Shown here in pieces: positions 24,021 to 34,186 of a stretch of 64,000 nt of DNA. Position 1 is the stretch's first letter. Each line of letters opens with the position of its first letter. Both the position numbers and the translations under genes were made by a program. The notes below the pieces were generated by a model, which worked only from the letters and a program-made list of their open reading frames with translations, was not told the origin of the DNA and made no database searches. This stretch comes from Triops longicaudatus (lineage: Eukaryota > Arthropoda > Branchiopoda > Notostraca > Triopsidae): the NCBI GenBank assembly GCA_022885665.1, contig JAGQDJ010000181.1, forward strand, positions 47,283 through 111,282, read 5' to 3'.

Positions 24021-24093
24021 CTACAATGATGACCTCTTGGGAATCTCGCTGAATATGTTGATGCACACTTGTATTAGCTCTAACTGACAATTT
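24021..24093 (+). ncRNA. SNORD44-like: Box C/D snoRNA, U44-like (18S guide), host intron 1
   Basis: Box C ATGATGA at 24026-24032, D' CTGA at 24049-24052, C'-like TTGATG near 24058, and box D CTGA at 24084-24087. The stretch before box D (TGTATTAGCTCTAA) is complementary to the conserved 18S segment TAGAGCTAATACA, the target of human U44. The stretch before D' (TGGGAATCTCG) is complementary to the conserved 28S segment CGAGATTCCCA. rRNA segments are from memory. Box D lies 68 nt before the 3' splice site. Confidence 0.8.
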
Positions 24094-24278
24094 TGCCTGT
24101 GGTATTACTTGTGTGGAGTGAAGCTTAGTTTTTAATTAAGTTTTCTTCATTTCAGATCCCACAGTGGGACATAGAAGTTCTGACTGTCTGAAGTCGCTTG
24201 TGGAAAATTGATGATAAAAGACTCGACGTGTATACAGCAGGTAATTTATGAGACTTTGTCTTGCTTTTAAGATTGCGT

Positions 24279-24344
24279 CATCATGATGGTTGCATAGGTC
24301 AACTGACATTCTTGATTGAGACTTTATTATATTTTGCTGATTCC
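24279..24344 (+). ncRNA. Candidate box C/D snoRNA, host intron 2
   Basis: Box C-like ATGATGG at 24283-24289 (last base off consensus), D' CTGA at 24303-24306, C'-like TTGATTGA, and box D CTGA at 24337-24340. Box D is 66 nt before the intron end, like the other five. I recognise no rRNA complement for the guides, so this is an orphan candidate. Confidence 0.5.
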
Positions 24345-24510
24345 TTGAAAACTTTAGCAATCACTTGAAATATAATCCCAAGCTAATCTGTCGATGAATT
24401 CTTTAGGTTTGCTCACGTGACTACATCCGCGCGACGTGGAAGGGAAACAACGTTGCCAACGTTAGGTAAACTTTTCTGAATGATAAGAGCTGAGCATGCT
24501 TTAAATTTCG

Positions 24511-24586
24511 TAGTCTGATGAGAAACTCCGGTTTGAAATAAAATGAAACATCTAGCATTTTATGTCTTTCGCTCCTATCTGATGTG
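24511..24586 (+). ncRNA. Candidate box C/D snoRNA with 28S guide, host intron 3
   Basis: TGATGA at 24516-24521 serves as box C and CTGA at 24579-24582 as box D, 72 nt before the 3' splice site. The sequence before box D (TCTTTCGCTCCTAT) pairs, with one G-U, to the conserved large-subunit rRNA segment ATAGGGGCGAAAGA as I remember it. The D'/C' boxes are weak (TTTGA, AATGAAA). Confidence 0.6.
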
Positions 24587-24743
24587 TTTAAAGTAAACAG
24601 ACGAAATATCAAAATCTATAAGGTAAGCTTTAATTTACTCATTATTTTTTGCAGATTGTGTCGCAGTCCATTCTGCTGCTCGTCGTTGGTGGTGGAGGCT
24701 GGCACACGAAAAGTAAGGCATTGTTTTCTCCTTTTTTATCGTT

Positions 24744-24825
24744 TGAGGATGATGACCACGCCCTTCTAGATGCCTGAAGGACATCGGGCTTTTCTCTTCG
24801 AAGTATCTCTTCTCTCCTGACATTT
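24744..24825 (+). ncRNA. Box C/D snoRNA of unknown target, host intron 4
   Basis: A strong box C (GATGATGA, core 24749-24755), D' CTGA at 24774-24777 and box D CTGA at 24817-24820, 71 nt before the intron end. The guide before D' (CGCCCTTCTAGATGC) and that before D (AGTATCTCTTCTCT) match no rRNA segment I can recall. Confidence 0.65.
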
Positions 24826-24999
24826 TCGCAATTCTAGATGTATGTGTTTGTTAACGGTAGAATTTCTTTTCATGAGCCATTGTTATTGTAGGTCAGATCT
24901 TGCTGCTGCCATCTTGATGGGTTATGTCGATGTATCTGGGTTGTTTCTTCGATTTAGCAGGTAATTCACTTCGCACTTCTCGGGAGAAGCGTTTTAGGG

Positions 25000-25081
25000 T
25001 TTCAATGATGCTCTCTATTTGCTACTCTTGATGTCATATGATGACAACAATTACCACCTACCGAACTTTTAACTGAGGCAT
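25000..25081 (+). ncRNA. SNORD24-like: Box C/D snoRNA, U24-like copy 1, host intron 5
   Basis: Box C ATGATGC at 25005-25011, D' CTTGA at 25027-25031, a perfect C' ATGATGA at 25038-25044 and box D CTGA at 25073-25076, 74 nt before the 3' splice site. The D' guide TATTTGCTACT is an exact complement of the conserved 28S segment AGTAGCAAATA targeted by U24, and TACCACC after C' matches the adjacent GGTGGTA. It is closely similar to the copy in the next intron. Confidence 0.82.
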
Positions 25082-25240
25082 GCAATTTCGAAAAAAAGAC
25101 GTGTTTAAACTTTAATCAAGTTTCTTTATACCATTTTCTCTGTGTTTCAGGTTTGTGAGGAATGAATCTGGATTGTTGACTATGTTGTATTCTTCCCTCG
25201 CAAAGGTGAGCTTACAGTCATATTTTGAGTCAATGTTGAA

Positions 25241-25324
25241 AGAATATGATGCTCTTATTTGCTACTCTTGACTGCGATTGGATGACGACAATCTCTACCA
25301 CCTACCGAAAATTAACTGAGTTTG
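25241..25324 (+). ncRNA. SNORD24-like: Box C/D snoRNA, U24-like copy 2, host intron 6
   Basis: Box C ATGATGC at 25246-25252, D' CTTGA at 25267-25271, C' ATGACGA near 25282, box D CTGA at 25316-25319, 73 nt before the 3' splice site. It shares with copy 1 the TATTTGCTACTCTTGA guide block and the ACCACCTACCGAA block, but differs in between and just before box D. Those conserved blocks mark the functional parts. Confidence 0.8.
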
Positions 25325-25510
25325 ATTAAACCAACGTGAACCTTTTTACCACCTAATGGCCCTTACTTAATAAGTTCTCGTTCTCTTTACAGATCACCAG
25401 CCTGTACTTCCGGAGATAATCGACGGTTACAGAACATCAAACCTTACAATGAAGCTCTCCTCGATTACCAAAACAAAAGCAAAGTGTCACCGGTCTTTAT
25501 TTCGGAAATT

Positions 25511-25516
25511 AATAAA
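25511..25516 (+). terminator. Poly-A signal of the snoRNA-host transcript
   Basis: AATAAA about 120 nt into the last host exon on the plus strand. Confidence 0.6.
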
Positions 25517-27399
25517 AGAGTTTTGAATTAAAAGTTCGTCTTTCATTAAGTCTGATTGATTGTATTGGAAAGGTCGTATTCTTATTGATCTAATTACGTT
25601 TTCTCTTAATATTCATAACCAAGGTAAAGTAATCGTCATTCTTATTGTATTTTTTTACTACTGTTAAAGTAATTGTATTTTATTTTTATATCGGTTTCGT
25701 TGATGTAACTGACAAGCGTGTTAATACATCATTAATATCCCTATTAAACGGCAACAACAAAGCCTCCAACATTATTGTGAAACGATTATATAAATATGAG
25801 GTAAAGTTTAATTGTATGGTTTGTTGTGAAAGCATATTTCGATATGTACCCTGGCTTATTTCAAAGATGGCCGAATTTGGGAAAGGAACATGTTAAGTAA
25901 TGCGTTACAAAAGATTTAAGTTACAACGGGTTTGCCAAAGGGTCAGTACCTGAGGACACCGCAAAAGAACAGTGGAGAAAAAGCAATAACCTAATCGTCC
26001 TAAGGAGTTTGACGAAAGTCTTGTGACTAAATGAGCGCTTTCCAAAATTTACAGCACTGACACAAATTGCAAACAGTTGGCCTTTTACACCAGGAAGGTA
26101 TTCGGAAAGAAACTTGCTATGTTTTCGCACTTACCTTCCGAATAATACTTCAGAAGAACGTCTAATAAGGCAATACTTTGGCTTCGCCATGTCAGACCGA
26201 ACTTTCATTTTGGCAGTTGTGACCTCGTGCGCATCCGTTGGCAATTTTGGCCTGTCGCACAATCTATAATACAACAATTTATAATATGGACCGAGGGGAA
26301 CAACTTCCAAGTCAAAGGAAGTTAAATTTTTCTGCAACGCAGACCCACAAATCGGTAAACAATAGAACGCAACATAACTGTGAAGAACAGAACCATTAGC
26401 GCGGCATTTCAATTAAACATGAAACCTTTCGATTACACAGGAGCAATTGCAAAGTTAACGGCGAAATTACCAGGTGTTAGAAATTATATTTGTGGTTCCT
26501 TCATCCTTGTACAACTCAGACCATCCTAAGATGTGTGCGAAATAAAAGGAAACCGGTCTTCCACCATTAATTTTGGTCGTATTCTCAACAGGTTACCTAG
26601 GCGAAGAAGGCATGCTTGCAACATAAACTGCAACAACCACTCATTCGTGGGTAAGACACGAGTCAGTGAAAGCAAAGAAGCTTAAAGCTAACGCTATTAA
26701 CGCTGGATACCAAAGGGGGTGAAAAGACACCAGGATTAAAAGAAACAAGGAAATATTTATTTTCTCTTAACAGCTAAAGATCTTACATATACTGCAAGGA
26801 AATTCCAAAAATAGGACTGAAGAAAGACGCGAGAAATTTACCACAATTATCAGCCTTATGACTGCTTCTACAGGAACTATTAATGGCCATGGTTAATGTG
26901 CTACACAAAATGACGATCCTTTCAGTTGCCAGAGAGACTATTTGGTAGCAAAGATATTTAAGAGACAATTTAATGACGTCTTTTACTCGACCCACCGTCA
27001 CCATCATCTAGTGTAGCTGGCTCTACACGGCCAGAGTATAAAGTTGTTGGGCGAATTCCGATGCAGCTTCTGTAAAGCTTTCCGAAAGCCATAATCTCTC
27101 CACTTTCGCACTTGCAGCCACTGTATATTCTACAGTTGGGGATGAGTTACATCCTTTCTGTAACTGTGCCGTAATATTTCCTTCCCAATCGCCGACTTCT
27201 GTTTGTCCGCATTCCAAACTACGTACGCATTGTATGATGTCTCCAAATACCTATAGAGATCATATTCCTCTATTAGTCATTTCATAAGAGAACGGGTCAG
27301 GATTGTGAAAGATCTACCGTAAGGGCGTTGAGCGGACTACGGAGCAAAAAACTAAAAATCTGTCGCAACCTTTAACGAAGAGTAGAAAAAGGTGGGGCA

Positions 27400-27594
27400 A
27401 ACAACACGGACCCAAGCGCTTGTCACATAGCCAAACATCGAGTGTGGTAAAGTTGCACGTGATCTTGCAGCCAATCACGACTACTATAGCTGATTTCTTT
27501 CAACTTTTCTTGCAACGGCCTTTACACAGTAACCTTCCTCTCTACATTACTGTATGAAATTAATCCAATCGACTCCAGTCGACTCGAACTCGAA
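27400..27594. repeat. Dispersed repeat family A, copy 1
   Basis: About 195 bp similar to 45697-45888. Shared blocks include CCAAGCGCTT, GAGTGTGGTA, GTGATCTTG.AGCCAATCA, CTTTTCTTG.AAC, TACACAGTAAC and a GTCGACTCGA end. No terminal inverted repeats or coding capacity were seen. Confidence 0.7.
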
Positions 27595-27832
27595 CTAGAA
27601 ACGGGTTTTATTCCTTGTAAAAGGGTTCATATTCGATTTGGCCAGAAGTTCAAAGTTATCTGGCTTTATAAAACATGGCAAGTAATAAACATATAGCAAA
27701 GTTCATGTAATAATTTTTTTATTATGTAGGTCTGCGTGTAATTTCTTAATACTGTTCACTTACTACCTATTTCTTTAATTTATAAGGAAATATTTGCTTC
27801 GTTGATAAATTGCGCCTGATCCTGCACGACGT

Positions 27833-27845
27833 CCCCCCCCCCCCC
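27833..27845 (+). repeat. Poly-C tract of 13 nt
   Basis: A homopolymer run. Its length may be imprecise because such runs are error-prone. Confidence 0.8.
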
Positions 27846-28380
27846 AAAGAAAAAACACATAAACGAGTTTACTAGTTACATACATCTCGGTAAAATAGGC
27901 CGTATTAGAATCCGTTGTCTCAGTAAGGGTGTTTGTAGCAGCAAGTGGAAGACATCACTTTCAACATAACTTAGTGACAGCCTACAGTACGGATTATGGG
28001 AAACTATTCCTCGAAATTTCCCAAGTAATGGTCGCTGTTTGTATACTAGGGCTTTATAAAGGTATACTTAGCAGTGGTAGTTCTCGATTTGGTATTTGCA
28101 CCAGAATTCTTGTCCAGGAAAGAAAAATCATAATATGTGCTCCTAAGAGTTGAGCGCCTTTTATTCATTTGTGCCATTGACACTAAACACGCCACTGCAA
28201 AGGAAACCAAAGCTCCGAGCTCAATTTTTGGCAAATTTTCCCCAGTTTCGTGTAACTGACCCAGACTAGCAACACACATGCAGCACGTCGTCTTACCGCG
28301 TGTCGGGCGGATACTCCCGTTAATTGAATCCACAATACCCTTGAACCAGTAGTCAACAAAATTAAGCTGTTTGTGGTCAT

Positions 28381-29813
28381 CTTATTACAATGGTTAAAAT
28401 GCCATCAATTTTGTTTCACAAATTTCAATAAAGAACTTCTCGAATTCATATTAGCTTCTCCGAAAATCGCGGTAAGCCTGCGAACCATTTTTGTTAGGAT
28501 TCCACATTGAAAAGACAGAAGTTTCGTCGACTTCTCGTGTTGCATTTATTGGTTTCTTGTAATAAAAAAGGCCAGCCTGAGACCAACAGGGACAAGTAAG
28601 GCGTTTCTTGATAGCACACCATGCCAACCCATTCCCGTGTTTTAAAATGTTCCTTCTTTAAACATAGTCAGCAAACAAAACTTAGCACGCAGTTCCCCAA
28701 TCATTTACCTTACCTAATAAGTGTACAAGCATGAATGTTCCACGGAACTAAAACGGGATTTGTGAGTCGATTCGTTCTGCTGAATTCTCAACGACGAAAA
28801 CCTATCCACACGGCGTGAACCAACAATGACTGTTAACATTGTGGGAGCGGCAAGGCAGTAGTGGGATACTCTTCTCGTACTGGCATCGCCGCGGTGTTAA
28901 AATACGGCCGTTTCCGTTGGCCATGTCATCCCAATTCCGTGAAAAGGGCGCACAGCTCCATTATTGATTGAAACTTTTCCCAAACTTCCAAACAGTAAAG
29001 GAAGTGGCTTTTTAATGCTCGGATGTTTCGAAACATTACAAGTTATTTTTCTTAACAAAGAAATCGGTGTTGGAGAAAAGAAACTAAATTAATCTGCAAC
29101 TCGTTTCACTTGCCTCCATGCAGAAGAAAAGCCGATAAATGGGAGCAGTTTTGAATTCAGAAAAAAAATGAAGCTTCCCAGGGCCAATAAAGACATAACT
29201 CGCATTAATATAATGCATTCCAAAGAACACGGGGAAAGAAATTAAGGAAAACCAGACATTATAAACAAGTTAGAACCCAATACAAACCAAAAGCCAAGAG
29301 TTAAAAAATCCAACACTACAATCACTTAATTTAAAACTAAGACTGGAACAGCTCTTTACAGGGAAAGAGTCCTTTCATTAAAAAAAAAAAAAAAAAAAAA
29401 AAAGCCAGTGCGTAAATTAAGAAAGGAGACCCAAGGTCGGAACAACTAAAGGTAAAGCAACAAAAATTCCCAAACCCTGAAAACGTCACAGAAGGAAAAT
29501 TATTTGCGTCCACCTCGTATTTAGCTAGCAGAAAAACTTGCTTACAATTTCTTGTCTGTCAGGAGAAATAATAACCGTAACAATTTCCCAAAATGAAAGC
29601 AAATAGAACACACTCGAAAACCCGGCCATTCCGAGTCGCGAATTTAATGAACACGGACGTTTTCCACGCATTTCCACCATCAATCTCTCCTAGTTAACGC
29701 CATCTACCGGAGCTTTCAAACTCCCAACGCTGTTCTGAGTTGAAACCATCCGGAAAACCAACAATGAAACACACGCAGCAACACCTGCAGTTCACACTTC
29801 CGCTGTCATGACG
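28381..29813. other. Intergenic and 3' flank of Roquin
   Basis: AT-rich sequence with a 24-nt poly-A run at 29380-29403. ATTAAA on the minus strand at 29643-29648, about 170 nt past the Roquin stop, is a candidate poly-A signal. No open frame of note. Confidence 0.45.
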
Positions 29814-32800
29814 TCACTCCTGTTCCTCTAGTTCATGTTGCAGCCGCAACTCAAGTTCGCGCATGCCCGAGGCGATGCCTTTGTCTTCTTCGTCGTCTTC
29901 CGAACTCGCCATTACCATCATGTCCGACTCCCAGTCGTCCACGGGCCAACCGGCCTCGGCCGTCCGCCGCTTGCGAGCCAAGGCTTGCGGCCCGCTCACT
30001 CGCAGCATCAGCACGCGCTCCTTTTCCTGAATATTCTGCTCGATGTGCCGCAGCTCCTGCGCCAGCCGGTCACCTTCGCTGAACAGCTGCTGCACCGTGC
30101 CGCCGCAGCGGGTCGCCATCTTCAAGTCGTCGATCTGCTTCTTCAGTGATTCCAGCTCCATCTTCATTTGGTCCGACTCGCTGAACCCTCGCAGGACACT
30201 TCCATTAGCGGGGTCAAAGTACTGCGGCTCGGCCCACCGACCCACGGGGCCCGCGGAAATCAAGGGCCGGCGGGAGACGGGAGTGGACGTGACCGAGTCG
30301 CCGAAGGGGGAGGAGACTTGCACCGGGTCGGTGGGCCGCAAGATCATCTTCGGATTCCGTGAGATGGGCCCGTATTTCGAGACGAAAGGTGGGTCGAAGG
30401 GGATGACGTCGTCTTCGTCCAACAGCGAGCCAGTCGACCGGTTACGGGGGACGAACATCCTTCCCGGCGTGCTAACGGGCTGTCCTGTGGTGGCGACTAC
30501 GCCCACTGCTGGCGGCCCTGGGGCCACGCGCCCGTTCCAGACTGAGTGAACGGCTGTGCGCGACCGGTCTTGCTTCATTTGGTCCAAACGCAGTAAGATT
30601 TCTTGCTTTCGGTGCTGCAGCGCTAACAAGCTTTGCGTGTCGGCCGACGACAGCGCCATCGGCACGGACCGCGCTGTTTCGATGGGTCGGAGGTCTACCA
30701 GTGGCGTCGGGGCCGGCATGGCGTATTCCGGCTGGGGCGGCGCAGGGGCCCCGGAGTACATCTGCCCCAGGACGTTGCCGTAGGGCAAAGGGTACAGCGA
30801 GGTGGGATAGGCCGTGGGCGGGTACGGTGGGCCGGCCAACATTCCTCGGCGACCATTGGGTGGCGTGGTTATACCAATGTCGCAGCCGGCCCCGACCGCA
30901 GCCAAGTAGAATGCGTCGTCGTGTTTCATGTCCAAGCCCATGAGATCGTCCTGTGACCCTAGCAAGTCCCCGTTCTTGCACGAGGCATTCTTTCCTGAGT
31001 TTTTGCGGTGGCGCGCTCTGTTGAGTAAACAAGGAAATGGCAATTACGAATATCGATAGAGTAGGAATCGTACGGAGCACAATATTAGTCAGAAAACGTA
31101 CCGAGAAACGGTGTAACTACAGTGCCAGCCTGGCAAGTATGTGTGCTGATACACAGTGCTAAAAACGGTCACAACCGCAAATGCTCGCTTACTAATCAAA
31201 ACTAACATAACTAGAGTAAAATAAAGCTAGCTTTTCTAATCGAACTAGAACGCTATTTGAACACAAAGTAACAAAAGCTATTTAATTAAGTATACACGCA
31301 TATAACTTGGTTTCGTCAAGAAGCCACAAAACAATTAAATCAACAAAGCGTTCCAATACATTCTATTTGACTGAATACGACCTAGCTTTGTCAACCTTAC
31401 TAAAATTCACTAGCTAACGTAAAAACCTACCCATACAAAGCAAACTTAATCTAAAGAAACTAACATAACGCTACCTTGACATAACTTCAAGATAAATAAA
31501 CTAGTCTACTCTACCTTTACTAAAATAGCATACACTAGTCTAATCAAATATTAACGATTATCTATCGTAACTAAATTCTTGCTAAGCCTCAGCTAGTCAA
31601 CTAACCAAATATATTACAACTAACATCAAAACTAGCCTAACACAGTATAAATTATAGTATAAACAGTATAAATCTTTTAAAAGAAAAGTTTGCAAAAAAA
31701 ATTCCACAATGGAGACAAACGCACACCAAAACTTACCGATACCTGTCGAGTTCCTCTTCCGAGTGCGCAAATGTGCAGTTAGCACCCCGGGGACATCCTC
31801 CTCTCAAGAGATCCCTACACAGGCTGGTTTTGTACTTGGCGCTGTGGGTGTGACTAACTTCCGGGGCTCTGTTGGCGCCTCGGTTGCCGTGGATGCTGAC
31901 GAAGTCCACCAGCCCTCTTACCACCAACTTGGCGGCTTCAAGCGCCCCGTGGCACTCGGTCCAGCTCGGTACCGGCGCCTCAGGGCTCGGATCCAATCCA
32001 GCCAACAGTTCCAAGCTCTGCCGCAAGTTGGACAAGTTGCCCGGGTCGCCCGTCCGTTGCAGCGCGATGACCAATTCCTGCACGGACTGCGCGAACGACT
32101 GCGGTGTCTGCAGTTTGTCGATGATGCTCTGCATGTGCGACTTGTGGGCCGTGTCGCCGTACAGCAGCGACGACCACTGATCCGGGGCGATTCTCAGGCC
32201 AGCTTCGGTCGCGATCTGCACAATCTGCGCGTCATGCTCACGCCGCAAGGCGTCGTAGGTACGAAACTCCTCCTTCAACTGCATCAGCGACGAGTCGCCT
32301 TCGCGCTTCGAGACTTTGAAGCACGACGCCCGGTACAGCAGCTGCACTACGTGGCCTATACTCGTCTTCGAGGCTTGCGGGAAGTGCGGCTCGAGTCTCT
32401 GCACCACGAACATGACCAACACTTTCCGCGAGAGGGCCGAGCCGTCCTCCAAGGCCAACAAGACGAGCCGGAGCACTTCTTCTTGCATAGCGGGGCCGAG
32501 GAACTGGCATCCCCGTGCCCGGACGGCGGCCCACAGGTTAGCAGAGAGCTGTTGCGAGTTTTGGTGCTGCAGAATGAGCTCCGTGACAGTGCGCTCCCCC
32601 AACGAACGGGCCGCACGCACGGCCCGTGCGCGACCCTCAGCTTCCGCGAGTTGACAAGTGACCAAAGTTACCAGTTTCCGCTGCATGGGCCGCGAGAGGA
32701 TCTGCCCTGACAAAGGGCAATGAGCGACATTGTTGCCCGAGAACGGTTTAAGGAACAGCGCCAACTCCTCGACGCATTGTTTACTGTGCTGGTAACAGAC

Positions 32801-34186
32801 GCGTTCTTCCGGAGCCAACGGCGCCAAAATGCTCAGCGTCTCTTCAGATTCGTCACTTTGGGTCGGCCCGTTGGTGGTCGCCACCAGCGACAGTAAAGCC
32901 GAGTTCACTGGCAAGTGTTCGGCGTCCACACTGACACATGTCTGCAATGGACAAAAGCATTCGTTATAAACTCAGTTCATCTGACAAACCAATTTCGCTT
33001 TAAGAATTTTGTTATATAGTATCTATGGTATCTTCATTTCAAAGACAACTGAAACGTGAATTTCAGCCAAACGCCTTCTGATCGCTACCAGTGCAAGCGC
33101 CTTACTTATGCACAGGACTGGCCAACAATGAAAGCTCCCCGAGCAGAAGTTGGCGACCTAATTCGAACGTTTTTCTTCGCAGTAGCTGCAAGCGTCTGAC
33201 TACATACAGCATAGGCAAATCGAACGTTTTCCCAGTCCCAGGAAACGCGAGACTTAGGCAGTCACTGAGAGCGACTGCCACGATGCAGACACGCAGCTCA
33301 TGACGGCATTCAAAAAGATCGTTGTCGCTGCTCTGATTTTTTTTAAGCTGGCGTTTAATTTAATTGCTAACAGAAACTGTAACTGTCGTCACTGATTAGA
33401 ACTTAAATAAGCAAGTTGGCAGAAATAAGCTTTCCTTGTTACTTAGCGTCCTATAGCCGACTGGCTGTAGTAAACGTAGCCCTGCTGCCACTGTGCACTA
33501 AGATAACGTTCCTTGCTGCCCAGTGCCCTATCTCCAGAGAGTGCAATACTGCAAATACGTAAGTACGATAGAAGAATATAGATAATACATATAGAATATA
33601 GATACATAATGACAATTTAATTAATCGCAGAAAATTAATTATAAAATTAATCGCAAAAAAAACAATGGAAAGCTCGCAGTGACAAATAGAAGTTTAAAAA
33701 TTGACTCTACTGCACTTATTACATGAAAGTACTTAAACTGATCATAATACAGCACAACTGAAAGTTGTTTGAATTGAGTCCTGATTTGTAGCGAAGTGAC
33801 CGTTGGTACTGCCATCTATTGAGGAATCCAAGAAGACGTTCCTTGAGTTCAACCATCAAACCATCTCTACCTTCATGTCGAAGTCGCTTCAAATATTACT
33901 TTGAAAAATAATAGGGACATATAAGATTAAGACGGGACGAGTAATGGCAAAGAGGAATAAGAATTAAATTGCGACGGGTTACGAAGGCCAAATTTAGTTA
34001 AAAAATAAGAGGAAAGGAAATAACCTGATCAAATGGGCACTGCTTTCGGTGTAGTTTGGTTAAGCAAGTTCGGCAAAGAGTATGTCCGCACGCCAAACTG
34101 ATCGGCTGTCGATGGATGCCATCGAAGTCATGCCGACAGATGGGACAGGACAGAAATTCAGTCCATTGTGGCGCTTGGATAGGCAT
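29814..34186 (-). CDS. roq: Roquin, RING/ROQ/CCCH mRNA-decay factor (RC3H1/2)
   Basis: Roquin binds stem-loop decay elements in mRNA 3' ends and recruits deadenylase; its RING is an E3 ligase module. Three coding exons (34186-34025, 32941-31737, 31017-29814) join in phase to 856 aa. The N-terminus MPIQAPQWTEFLSCPICRHD begins the RING finger (Cys14, Cys17, Cys33, His35, Cys38, Cys41, Cys50), ending in the Roquin-type CPFDQ with Asp in the last ligand place. The helical HEPN and ROQ RNA-binding regions follow, with FVVQRLEPHFPQASKTSIGH and KREGDSSLMQLKEEFRTYDA. A CCCH finger has Cys429, Cys437, Cys443 and His447. The C-terminal half is Pro-rich with a coiled coil near 740-800. Vertebrate Roquins exceed 1100 aa, so this tail is shorter. 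Confidence 0.95.

Larger units (their letters stand above)
22950..25540 (+). ncRNA. Spliced snoRNA-host transcript with METTL6 in its first coding exon
   Basis: After the METTL6 stop codon, clear splice sites define exons ending or lying at 23113-23988, 24156-24240, 24407-24465, 24655-24712, 24892-24960, 25151-25205 and 25393 to about 25535. Non-coding exons are 55-85 nt and introns 167-190 nt. Each intron carries one box C/D snoRNA or candidate. The last exon has AATAAA at 25511-25516. The arrangement matches vertebrate and fly snoRNA host genes, with exons that seem unconserved and guide-bearing introns. The 5' end is approximate; a pyrimidine-rich CATTCTTTCTTT near 22955 could be the start. 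Whether METTL6 mRNA can also end inside the first such intron is unknown. Confidence 0.7.
25921..28380 (-). pseudogene. Unrecognised spliced locus, possibly decayed
   Basis: Minus-strand open segments are bounded by good splice sites but I cannot identify them. Segment 28380-28297 (AAG acceptor, donor GTAAGA) joins in phase to 28194-28068 after a 102-nt intron, reading FVDYWFKGIVDSINGSIRP then LVSMAQMNKRRSTLRSTYY. A block at about 27256-27020 is open in one frame up to two closely spaced TAG codons and then open again to about 26830. A block at about 26379-26133 (reads GPYYKLLYYRLCDRPKLP) ends in a strong donor GTAAGTG and can join in phase to a last block ending at 25921. The chain does not join cleanly throughout, so it may be a pseudogene, a missed gene or chance. 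Confidence 0.25.
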
